Origin: Halicephalobus mephisto
Lineage: Eukaryota; Nematoda; Chromadorea; Rhabditida; Panagrolaimidae
Assembly (NCBI GenBank): GCA_009193035.1
Contig: SWDT01000092.1
Span: forward strand, 1-64,000
Direction of reading: 5' to 3'
Length of the DNA: 64,000 bases
Shown here one piece after another: positions 11,301-22,300 of the stretch. How positions within the stretch are numbered: position 1 is the stretch's first letter; each line of letters opens with the position of its first letter. The translations under genes were made by a program, and so were the position numbers. The notes below the pieces were generated by a model. It was not told the DNA's origin. It saw nothing but the letters and a program-made list of their open reading frames with translations, and made no database searches.

Positions 11301-11823
11301 TGGATCCTTGGCAGAGTTTTCCAACATCCTGAAATTTCACGTATGAGGAGTGAAAAGCAAAACAAAAATAAATCCATTTTTACTTGGAAGCAGTACTCGT
11401 CTTTACTCTTCCGTTTCCATGGCGAATGTTAAACTAAGAAATCTTCACTTGATGACAAATTCATTAAACAAATTAAATGCCACTTTTTAAAAAATACAAT
11501 TATAAGTCAATAGAAATTTACAACCGATTTGACATTATTGTCTTTTTTGTACTTCTTCTTGGTATTCCACAGAATGGTTCCGAAAATGCCAATTATGTTG
11601 TCAGAAGACTCTGGTTTCGAGAAACGTCTCTGTCTCAATGATCTTAAAAACTTGAGTTCCTTTCCCTCCAAAATGGTCGCGTTTTGTTTATGATTATGAT
11701 GTGTGTTCTAAAAAAGTAATGCAATTATTTAAAAAAACAAATTCTTGCCTTGCATTCAACGATGGTGACTGTGAACAAGAAGATGAAAACAATAAACATC
11801 ATAGAAAATACTTTAATTTTCAT
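8303..11823 (-). CDS. Cyclic-nucleotide-gated cation channel subunit
   Basis: Ten exons join in frame to 877 residues: 11823-11749, 11707-11522, 11433-11384, 11328-11208, 11165-11027, 10983-10219, 9744-9306, 9262-8992, 8934-8464 and 8419-8303. CNG channels are plasma-membrane non-selective cation channels opened by cGMP or cAMP in sensory cells. Visible are an S1-S6 core (S1 near FYYWTFLIYIGF), a pore at about residues 526-537 reading MTLTTSGQQPYP, a C-linker, a cyclic-nucleotide-binding fold with FGELAIL, NRRNRSLRSVGYSD and the conserved Arg cluster, and a C-terminal coiled coil (MKQRVTRLEQIYYKNR) like the CLZ of CNGA subunits. The CNGA glutamate of the filter is missing. Exon 1 encodes a hydrophobic N-terminus like a signal peptide and ends at a GC donor (aag/gcaag). 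It is CNG and not HCN by the NRR binding-domain motif; subunit class is unsure because filter and CLZ disagree. Confidence 0.88.
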
Positions 11824-13064
11824 GGTTTTGGTTAATCAACTGTTGTTATCGGAACACTCCTGGAAAATTTCGTCCTTTAAATGCTTAATACCCTAACTCA
11901 TAATTAAAGAATGAATCAAATATCACGAGAGAGGACAATGATTTGAAAGCCGTCCATAAACGATGAAGTTTAAAGAGACCATTGAATGAAAAATCTTTTT
12001 GTTACGAATAATACTTGCTTTATTCTGTAGCCATGAATAGAGTTAACTTCGTTTAAAGTTTAATTAAATTCATGGTCACACAATGGACAAGACATGCGTC
12101 AGGATCAGTATTTGGTGTTTTTAGGGACAGATCAAAGAAACAATCAAAGGAAAAGCATTGGTTTCACTACAAGCGTTGTTTGATTTGTTTCACAAGCATA
12201 AGTTCCGTTAATCTTTTTTAAAGTTACCCTTCTTCATATCATAACACAGAGAGACTTGCTTCGGGAAGGTACGTGCTTGCAACATGAGTTTTTTGATAAG
12301 AGGTATATTTCCATTTAACAATAAATCACGAATGGGAGTGAGCAATTTATTTTACTGAATTAATCATTCCTGATAAATCTGATTTTTAGTTTAAATTATT
12401 TTCTTCAAACTGAGAGAAACTTGATCCTTTGGCATACTTAGTTTTAATATATCGAAAACAAACAATCCAACAGAAGGAAATTCATGAATTGTTTGGATTT
12501 CCGATCAATTTAAAAAAAACTTGAAAATCATTTTTAACTGAAAAAGACCAAATTTCAACCATGTTGACATTTTTTTACAATAAAACTCTCGTTAAACTTT
12601 CTGTAAATTTTCAGAATTCAGGGAAATATTTCAAGACCCTCTGGAATCTTATAGGATCTTTTAAAACCTTCCAGAATTTCTTAAATATTTTTGAAATCTT
12701 CCAGAATTTTATTGAAATTTTTTGAATCCTAGAATTTGATCAAATTTCTAGGATATGTTATAAAGTTCTAAAGCTTTTCACTCTCATCACATATATTCAG
12801 AATTTTGTAAATATTCCTAAAACTTCCCTAACCATGCAGGAGTTTTTAGAGTATAAAAACCTCAGGCTCTAGAAGTTTCTAGCATAATTTAGGAGTTTGT
12901 GTCAGAACCATTTCACAACGCTATTTTTTTTTATAATACTGTGAATCAACACGTTAAAAATTAGAGGAATATTCGTCCCTATTATCTGTGCAGACTGAGT
13001 CATCGCTTTCATATTCCAAAAATCGAGATTTTTCTGTTTCAGACAGGTAATTCAAAAACGGACA
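11824..13064. other. Intergenic region, divergent promoters, no gene seen
   Basis: It lies between the channel start (-) and the phosphatase start (+), so it should hold both promoters. An acceptor-like ttttccag about 40 bases before the channel ATG suggests a spliced or trans-spliced 5' leader. A short degenerate repeat at 12642-12740 is listed separately. A TATA-like agtataaaaacc lies near 12850. No open frame is convincing. Confidence 0.5.
12642..12740. repeat. Degenerate ~30-bp tandem units with TTCCAGAATTT core
   Basis: TTCCAGAATTT occurs at 12669-12679 and 12699-12709, 30 bases apart, with a third variant TCCTAGAATTT about 28 bases further on. The units contain inverted nTTCnnGAAn modules like heat-shock-factor half sites. 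Related wording (ctctagaag, ttctgg, ttctaaa) recurs near 16240, 24070-24170 and 33415, so a dispersed family is possible. Confidence 0.4.
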
Positions 13065-14659
13065 ATGTCGATAGTGCGAATTTTTATTCTTTTCGTCGGG
13101 ATTTTTGGTCTTTGTAGTGGAAGAGAGCTGAGGTTTGTCCAAGCTATTTGGAGACATGGGGATCGGGCTCCTAGTGATTCGCCATATCCAAATGATAAAT
13201 ACGACGAAAGTTATTGGCCTATGGGATGGTCTCAACTGACTGAAGTATGTATGACCTATTTTCAAACATAATATTGATTTTTCAGCTTGGAGCGAAACAA
13301 ATGGAAGAATTAGGGGCTTTTTTCAGAAGCAGATATGCTAATACATTTGTTAACAGCACTTTTAAAGCAAGAGAGGTAAACTGTTTCAAAACAGTTGCAG
13401 TCATTATCTCACTAAGTCTTTCAGGTTTTTGTTCAATCCTCAGATGCTGATAGAGCTCTTTCATCAGCTCAAGCCTTCTTGAACGGCATGTTTCGGCTGA
13501 ACGACTGTGGGTCTGACAGACGTCCTGCTCCTATTCCTGTTCATAGCACAGGAGTCGGAATCGATGATTTTGTTCGAAATTTACATAAAACTAAAATCCA
13601 AAAATAATTTCAGTTACTGAAACCAACGAGTGCGGACTGTCCTGTCTACGATCGATACTTCGAAACTTCGTCTGCTGATCTTCTAACTTCGCTCGCACAA
13701 GATTATAAAAATCTTTATGAATTCTTGGGGAATGTTACGGGTTTCGGACCAAATATCACAACAGATCAAGTAGCAGGAATTAATGCTATTCAGAGAGAGG
13801 CAAGTTTAGCATTAACCCAGACGGCAGAAAATCCCATGTGAGCACTTGCAGTCTCGTGTTATTTTCGATGACATTTTCATGACATCATATGGTCGTGAAA
13901 CATAATTATTACCTTGGGATCAGCTGAAAGGTTATAACAATCTAAATTAATACTTTCAGATTATACATAATTTAACTCAGCCAAGTTGGATTTATAAGAT
14001 TTGGCCAGAGTATAATAACAGTACCACTTTGGAATTAGTCAGGAAAATTGACCAAGAAACCAGGATAAATGAATTTGATGACGATAAACTGTCAAAACTT
14101 CGAGGAGGGTATCTGCTAGGAGATTGGTTGAGCAGAGCAAGGAAAGTAGCAAATGGTAGTCAAAGAGAACCTTCAAAAATGATGCTTTATTCATCCGTAG
14201 GCCTTCTTCCCGTAAATCTTTAATTGTCATGAACTTTCAGCACGACGGTACATTGTTGTCATTACTGTATTCTCTCGATGTCGGAGATGGGGAACAAGTA
14301 CCTTATGCAGCTGCTGTCATCATGGAAATTTACGAATCAGACAGTGGACGTTTTGAAGCAGAGGTTAGTAATTCAAACAAGTTCCCATGCAATTAGTTAA
14401 TTACAGATATACTACCGTAAAAACAGACAGCTCTTACGAAAAACAGTTCCTGGATGTTCTCAAATATGTGAAGTACAAAAATTAACAGAGTTACTGGATA
14501 ACAATGCAGTATACAATTACAATGACGCCGAAAAAGTAAGATTATCCCTCCGTTCACCAACATTTTGTACATTTTCAGCAATGCAAAGTTAAAAAAGAAC
14601 AAGAGAAGAAAAAAGAAGACAGTTCATCATCTGAACACCAAGACTCAGAAGAGAATTGA
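13065..14659 (+). CDS. Secreted histidine acid phosphatase
   Basis: Eight exons (13065-13244, 13286-13375, 13425-13571, 13614-13799, 13960-14196, 14241-14363, 14407-14535, 14579-14659) join to 390 residues, normal for the branch-2 histidine phosphatase family. A hydrophobic leader of about 19 residues ends in CSG. The catalytic RHGDRAP, with the phospho-accepting His, is at residues 30-36, and the proton-donor HD pair opens exon 6 at residues 281-282. The stretch after RHGDRAP (PNDKYDESYWPMGWSQLT) is typical of worm acid phosphatases. The enzyme should hydrolyse phosphomonoesters at acid pH in lysosomes or the gut lumen or surface. Several NxS/T sites are present. The tail is lysine, glutamate and serine rich with no membrane anchor. 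Intron 4 uses a GC donor (gag/gcaagt); alternative GT donors there lead to stops. Confidence 0.93.
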
Positions 14660-17176
14660 AACATCTCAACTCCAGAATACATGCATTAATGATATTCACT
14701 TTTTACAACGTTAATTTAAACGTCATTTATCTGGAGAAATGAACAATATTCCTAATTGATTTGGAGAATTTGTCCAAAAAAGTAATGTACTTGTGAGCAT
14801 TGTCAAATAAACAAGAGAAAGATAAATAAATTAGTTGCGGGAAATAACGCCTTTTATTAGAATGATATGACAAACTCCAAAATTTTGGACAGAAAACTTC
14901 AACAATAGTGGCAGAAAAATCCTGGAAATGACAATCAGCAAATCCGAAAATGTTTACAATAAATACCAATAATTGGTCGTTTTTAAAAATTAACTAAAGA
15001 ATGTAAAAATGAAAGATTTGCCTATGAGCAAGTTAAAGGGAATTAAAAATCATATAATCGAATATTGCTAGGCAAAAACAAAATCAGAATCTAGAATAAA
15101 GTGAAGTAAAGTTAGAAACGAGTTGATTATTAGAAATGAACAAATCAGATCTTCAAGTGTTAGGTATTAGGTTCTGGCAAAGAGTGATAAACAGCAAATC
15201 ATTAATAACAATTTTTTACATTTCTATAAGCAAGAAAACTAAAGATTTCATTAATGAAATCTTGATGTTTAAATCTCACAACTCTAAACTGAACTAAATT
15301 GCTATGGAATATTTTGTCATCTGAAAATCGTGATTAAATTAGTAAGATAAAATTCCCTAGAGATTCTGGGTTTTGAAAGATATGTTTCAAGGTATCTTAT
15401 AAGTATAGTGCAATGTAACTACGAGATTTTGTGAGCATAGAAAAAGACGATATAAAATTGTTTTCAGGCAGAGTCAACGGTTCTTAGCAATTTTTGAGAA
15501 ACCGTTGATAGAAGGGCTATTAGATAGGTCTAAAGTGAGTTTTTCTGAACTTTATGGTCAATTTGATGAAGTGGTGATCTTCGATTCATTACTTTTAAGG
15601 ATATTATGAAGCTCTAAGAAGTTTAATACCTTATTTTTTGAATCAAAAAATGAAGAAAATTGAACAATTCTCTTTCATATAGAATTGAGAACATAATTAA
15701 CATTTTAATTGAAGATGAAGCTATTTACGAAGAAATAAAAGAAATCGTGGAACCAAATCTTTCTAATGCATATTTCAGTATTTTCTGGATCTACTTCTAA
15801 TTATTAAAATCAAATTCGAATATGTAATTTACATATAATACGTAGATAAGGTGATTAGCACTTTCTAGTTGATTTAGAACTGTTCTTCGGCCTAAATCCT
15901 GTAGTTTTCTGTAAACTATACACGATTTGCTGTCTATGGAAAAAAGACCCAAAGGAAGCAAAACTTCTTAATGCTTAAAATAATTTGATTAACTAATTCC
16001 AAATCGAAGCCACATATGAAACCAGTCTGAAATTTTCAAACAACCTGTCTGGTGCATAAAATTGAAAATCACATTATTTAACAACTAAATTGCATAACTA
16101 TATCCGTAAATAGAATAAAACTCAAGAAAAAAACAATAATTTTCTCGCAAAATTCCTATACTACTACAAAAATCAGAAATCGACATAGTTATGAAATTAC
16201 GCCGACATAAATTTTCAGAATTTTTGGTTTTAAACCTTAATTTGAAGTTCCTGTTGGATTCTAAACAGTTCCAAAAATTTTTATAACATCCTAGAATGCT
16301 TTTGAAACTTTAATAAAAATTGGGGTAGAAAAAAATCTAACGTGAGTTGAGTTCAACTTCTTTCTTTATCTCGTTCAGATTCTCATTAATTATTTTCAAT
16401 CGACCCAATCATTAGACCTTGTCATGGTACGTAAAGTGAACTCCTACTGTGAACCTCCAAAGACAATGACGTTTACGTCTCGCTCTCATATGTGGGTGAA
16501 TATTCTCGTAAAAGTTGGTTGCAACTTAAAAGGAGTAGGTGCATCACAACGAAGTTTAAGGTTAAATCTATTACAAGAAAGTGACTTTGAAATTAGTCGG
16601 AATATATCAGCTGATGTATTCACGTATTTCACAAAAATTACAACTTTGACTTCAAATTCGATAGACTTGAAATTAACTTTTTATAACTTTTTATTTAACC
16701 TATGGATATAATTAGATACCCAAAAAGAAGTTTGTACAACTAGTTAGGTTTATTTAAAATCATGAGCTTCATGAACTGAATCTTCTTGTCAGCAATGTCC
16801 AAGAAGTTAATAATGATTCAACAGACGGAAAAAGGTAAATAAAAAGGAAAAAGAGTCAAAAATAAATGATTCATTGAGAACGCACCTGAAGAATCCGCCT
16901 TGATACTTTTAATTTACTCATTCTTAGTATAATACGAGATATATTTTATGTTTTGCATAACAACGTGGTAATATATACTTGCTTATTATAGTTTAATCAC
17001 TGAATTCTGAGTTTGAGATACACTAGTAAAGTACGACGACTACTTTTTCTCTTATTCCTAGTACAAGATTAGAAAACATTGTACCAAATTAAGTCAAATC
17101 CAGAAGTTCAGAATAGTTTTCCATTGTTCATTTGTAATGATAGCTATTCTACATTTAGCCGTTGACGGATCCTGAA
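14660..17176. other. AT-rich intergenic stretch, no gene seen
   Basis: About 2.5 kb downstream of the phosphatase. Open frames such as the one at 16424-16711 (95 codons) lack a recognisable domain, plausible splice partners or coding-like composition. Weak echoes of the 12.7 kb repeat occur near 16220-16320. Nothing else supported. Confidence 0.5.
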
Positions 17177-17190
17177 GTTGTCATGGCAAC
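17177..17190 (+). promoter_or_regulatory. RFX-type X-box, GTTGTCATGGCAAC
   Basis: The 14-mer GTTGTCATGGCAAC is a near-palindromic X-box fitting the RYYNYYATRRNRAC consensus bound by RFX factors (DAF-19 in nematodes), which switch on ciliary genes in sensory neurons. In nematodes such sites usually lie within about 250 bases of a start codon; the next plus-strand ATG opening a short ORF is at 17284, 94 bases on. The motif is seen directly; function is inferred. Confidence 0.5.
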
Positions 17191-17283
17191 GGAGGTGCAA
17201 TTAATGTTCCATAATCTCGATCCAATCTTTCTGGAATTAGATTGTCCCATTCGTATTTCCTTATATTGAAAATCAAGTTTAAA

Positions 17284-17409
17284 ATGTCGAGAATGTTACA
17301 GGTTGTTCAACAACGGATGAGCAACCGAGAGCTCCTGCGCACTCCACTTGAACCCGCAAAATCTGCCCGCTTTTCTGATTCAGCCTGTCTTAGTCAAGAG
17401 TACGAGTAA
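17284..17409 (+). CDS. Small ORF just after the X-box; possible 5' exon
   Basis: An ATG at 17284 opens 41 codons (MSRMLQVVQQRMSNRELL to ACLSQEYE) closed by TAA at 17407. Composition (Arg, Ser, Gln) resembles the poorly conserved N-terminal region of RIPOR proteins. A gtaaaagg donor overlaps the stop at 17406, so it could be a 5' exon of the gene starting at 19304, but a direct join to the 19304 exon is out of phase and another exon would be needed. It could also be chance; no family is recognised. Confidence 0.25.
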   Translation: MSRMLQVVQQRMSNRELLRTPLEPAKSARFSDSACLSQEYE

Positions 17410-19303
17410 AAGGCCTTTGACCAGAGGCAATTCTGAATTTTTTTGATGAACATGGGTTTGAGTGAGTATCGTTGTTCTTTGTCCAGTGAAGCGAGATTAT
17501 TTCTTGAGTTGAGAACGAGTTACTGATTATTCAACGGATCATCTTTGTCTCGGTTTTCCGGTTACTTTTTATTTGCTCGTTCCACAATGCCAACTCTTTA
17601 AGGCTGAGGCTATTTATCAACAGGAACGACCTCGGAAACCCGCAGGGTGTCTATTCCCTTGCAGCTGAATCAACAAAATTCACTTTTTATAAGAAGTAAT
17701 TTTGTATCATCTGGTTTATCTTCTTAGTACACGGATTTCGAAGAAAATTAATGTCTTAGCTAGGGAACGACTTGACTCTGTTTCCAGACAAAAGCCCCTT
17801 AGTACCTCCGGCTAATTTTTCGTTTTCAGTTTGACAGTTTTCTAAGCAGTCATTTTTGTCTTTCTTGAGCGGTTCTCATTTCTGCGGACATAAGGACTGA
17901 TCAGGTCATAAATTCGTTAAGAGCGATGAAAGAGGATGCTTGTTTTCGTTGACTTCTTCTCGATTCCGCAGACCGGATCTATTTGGTAATCGCAGGTGAC
18001 TGTTTAGAAATTTCCAAAGACTTGTAAATATAATCAGGATTTGAAACTACGTCTATTTCCCAAAAATTGCCTCCGGCCTTTAGAATATCTTCGCGCAACT
18101 GGACACGCCGATTGATCATTTTGTCGCTTTATTGGACGAAGGGATAGGAAGTCACATCTTGAAAACCCTTTCCGACATGATGTTCTTTTTAGAATTTCGT
18201 TTTTCTGAGTGACCAGCGTTTTCTGAAATTCGTTCCTATGCAACGGCTTTGTTCTTGCCTTCTTGCTTCCTCGAACACGAGCCGCAGACTGCCAGGAAGA
18301 ATAAATTTCACAGGTTTTCGTGTTCTCTTTTTGCTTTTGGGTCAAGTTTTCTTTAGCTCAGATTTCGAAGATGAAGAAGAACAAATATTAAAATACATTT
18401 GTATACATTATTTTTAAACCCATGAAGCCCGTTTTCCCAAGCTCCGAATTCTCATAATTTGACTCATTCTACACTCGTTTTTTCTCAAAGTAAATTTTCC
18501 TCCACTCTGGTCATTTTTTAAAAGTAATCAGAAAACTTTGTATGATTTTTTCCAAAGTCCAAATTTCGATGTCTAATTTAAACCGTTATTGATGACTCAT
18601 GAAGTGTAAACTCATGTCAAATAGTTCCTCTATGAATTCATTGTCTTTTGCAATTCTCAAAGTTAGTAATTCATTCTTATCGATTAAACCATTAAAGTCT
18701 AGTTATTGTTAAAATAACTTTTTAAAGTTCGACTTGAATCACTGATATTTGATTTAACAATCAAATTTTATGAAATTTTATTCAGAATTTGACTCCAAAT
18801 TCTTTTGGAGGAAAAATTTCCATGAATCAGTTTCCCAGATGTGCTTTTGTACTTTTTGTGAGAAATGTCTTTCAATGGTCCTTCTGTTTTGTTGACATGT
18901 TATACGAAAAAGGCGCAAATTAAACTCCGGATCTTCTTCAAATTGGTAGTTTGCGTCCTTCAGAAGCAATTTTGTATCTGAAATGTCATGGAACGGTTTA
19001 AATCTTATACGATTTCCTCACCCATAGTTGCTGGCTAATTGGTTTTCTAGCTCTTAAGATTTCAAAAAACATTTATATATTGACGTCTTTCACTGCTTCA
19101 TTTTGACAGCCTTCGTTGACCAATTTTCTCTTCTAGACGTGTTTTTTGTCCTCGTGAGTAACTGAGGAGAACTGTTTCATTGTGCTTTGCTAAGCCGTGA
19201 TTTTCAAGAAAAGTTTGATTTTGATTGACATTAAACGATTCAGGTCCATCGAAGAAAATCACCAATCATTCCACGATCAATTTGTTCAGATTCTTCGTCG
19301 GTT
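17410..19303. other. Upstream region of RIPOR-like gene, no exon established
   Basis: No frame here is supported. A minus-strand frame of 103 codons at 18034-18345 is basic and lysine/arginine-rich without a domain. A ttgttcag acceptor at 19289 opens a stretch in frame with the ATG at 19304, so an upstream coding exon somewhere in this interval is likely but not located. Confidence 0.4.
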
Positions 19304-22300
19304 ATGACCGACTCTGCTCGGATAGAGCACCTCTTCAAAAGTCTGGTCAATGGCTTTAGGTTTGGGTTCTTCGAATCCTATAAAGGGGATTTTTTATTTT
19401 CAGAGCTTATCAAGAACTGTACAATTCCGAGATTGCCAGGTTGAATGAATGTCTCGAAACATTGACTCACCCAGAGAAGGACAAAAGTGCAGATTCCATC
19501 GACGAAAAGCCTGAGGATGAATCAGAAGAAGAAACAAAACAAGAACTCACGCCTGAACAGATCAAGGATGAGACCGAAAGACTCCATAACGTAAGCATTT
19601 GATTATTTTGTCTATGCTTTTAGAAACTTGTGATCTATTGTGGATTTTTCGGCTTGGAAGGGAAATATTGATAGTTAAATATTTTTCGTATTCTTATGAT
19701 CTTTGAAATCCATGAAATACCTACAAAACCGGATGTTTTGATCATTTTAAAATTTAGTCCTTTGAACTTGAAAAAATTGTAGTTTTTCTTTGACAATTTT
19801 TTAGTTTGATTCCCTAAACTAATTTGTGTTTTTTATTTTAAAATTCAGTTTATTGAAATTTAAAAAACTTGAATCATTCGAATTTCTGTTTTTATTGGAA
19901 CACTCCTAGTTCTGTCTATAAGTTTGTTAGTTTTTGATGTTTTTCAATGCCTAATATAATTGTATATAGCAGTCCTAAAAATTTTTATATGGGCACATGA
20001 ATCATTGGTTTGAAAATTATGCCGCAATCAAATTGAAAAAATTCACAATTCGATTAATAATAGACTTAGTCATATTCTTTAAGTAGAGTGACTATATTTT
20101 TACCCATTGACTGATAGATGAATCAATTTCATTAATTACAGATCAAATATGACAAATTTGATTAACATCCCAGTAAGATCTTTTTTTAGATCTCTATAAA
20201 CACTTAGAAAATTACTGCATTTCATGTTGAGCATTAGTATTGACTGTATCATTCGATTTTAGGAAATTGAATTCTTTGCTTTGGTGTTTGGAGAAAGTTC
20301 TCACTCAAAAATACTAATGAAAGAAACATGATACTGTCTGGACAGTAATAGTACAATTATTTATTTATATTATTCCCTACCCATAAACTTTAGAATTTGT
20401 TGAAAGCAAATCTAAATAGCAAAAGAAATAAAAACTGATATATTGGTCTTTTTTCTAGGAACTGTTAAAATCATGATTTTTGAGATCTCTTAAATTCTAC
20501 TTTTATACGGAGCATTTGGAAATGTGTTCAGAAGATTCTTTGATTTACTTGACAACAAATACCATAGAACTAGAAAGTTCACTGGTTTCTGCACTAACTC
20601 ATGTTGATATTTATAAACATATTTATATTTTCCCCCAAAAATGCAGTTTAGAAACCCAGTTACTCCTCATATAATCAGATAAATATAATTATTTTTCAAC
20701 ATGAAATGGAGTAATTTTCTTATCTAAGTGTTTACAGAGATCTAAAAAAGATCTTATTGGGATATTAATCAAATTTGTCATATTTCGATCTGCCAACGCA
20801 GTTGAGAAGAAATCAAATACAAAAAGAGTCTCAACACGAAAACAAGAACGCGCGCACAAGTGCTTTTGAAAGAATTACTGCGAAATCACTCTTGATATTT
20901 GTGTCTTGTTTTCTTTATTATTTGTATTCTTAATACTATTTCTAAATCAGAATTACTTTGTGTCGTTAGTCAAACCCATTGTGTACTAGATAAAGAAATC
21001 TAAAATCTACTGCTTTCTAATTCTATTTACGACCGCTAATGAATTTTCATGATTTGCGTATCAGTTGGTAAGTAAGAATATATTTGCCCCACTCAAAATA
21101 TATTACTATTATTACTCAAGTTATAAACTTTTTCGGACCCGATTAGAAAATAACTTTCAATCCGATGATCGTATGTTCAGCCGAAATTCTGTTAGGACTG
21201 TTTTATATGGATCCACTCAGCATTTAAAACATTAAAAACTTTTAAAGGGAACTAGGAGTGTTCAAATTTAGTTTATTGAAGTAATTCTTGTTCAGTTTTC
21301 ATTATAACATTTAGTTGATGGAAATTGAGAAAACTGAAAAAATTTGTGTTTGAGTTCTGTGTTTTAAAATTGAAACTTTCAGGAAATTGCTCTGGCAGAG
21401 GAAAACAAACGTCTATACGAAGCCCAAGGAAGTCATATAGAGAAATTGTTTCAACAGTACGAGGACCATCGAAATCAATTTGCCGAGGATTCAGTTTCTG
21501 GTAAGTTTGCCATTTTTGCCTCGAATCTCCGGTTGACCTTGTTGAGAACAATCAACGATAGTTTCCGGCTCGTTGGGTCTTTTTTGTTTGGGTTTTTCCT
21601 TGACCAATCAGCATTGCATTTTTATATTTGCAAAATTTGATTCAATATATCAGTGGTCATTCTGTTTTAAGGGAATGATTCATTCAGAATTCTTAGTTTT
21701 GTTGTGGGAGCCTCCGATACGATCAAGATGAATCAAAAAACCATTTACAAGTGGGAATGTATTTTTACTAATTGAAAACATTGGTAAGAAGCTACCAAGA
21801 TTGCATTTGTGCCACCTTTATTTATTTTTTTGATTTGCATGCTAAAGAACAGTCTTGGCGTCGTTGACCTCTATGGCCACTCATTGTTTTGGTATGCTTG
21901 GCTCTTTACGGTGCCGTGCCGCCGAAGCCTCCTTTCGCAGCGACCGGACATTTTTGGACATCGGACAGGTCATCCCTCGGCCGGTCTTTCCTCACTTTGT
22001 CTACACCTTCCCCGTTATTCAAACAGCTTGACCAGATATTCCGAATTTTGTTTTTTCCATTAATTCTTAATGTAAATCCATCGATTATCGTGTTTATAAA
22101 TTAATTTTCCGTTCGGATTTTAATGGAAAACTGACCATCTCAGATTTTCTTTCTGATTTTTTCATTGTTTTCACTCGGAACTCCAGGTTTGAGTCTTTTT
22201 TGACCTTGGTTGATGTCTTGTCTGCAATTTTCCTCCTTCATTTGCATAAAAACCGTTCTCTGAGATTTTTCGCATCATTGAACTGTAATTAACTCCTTTA

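Noticed and set aside
8303..11823. HCN channel instead of CNG
   Set aside because: HCN filters have GYG; here it is TSGQQ, and the binding domain has the NRR motif and C-terminal coil of CNG channels.
16424..16711. Plus-strand ORF of 95 codons
   Set aside because: No domain, no splice partners, ordinary AT-rich composition; length is within chance for this much noncoding DNA.
18034..18345. Minus-strand basic ORF of 103 codons
   Set aside because: Lys/Arg-rich without a recognisable fold or splice context; treated as chance.
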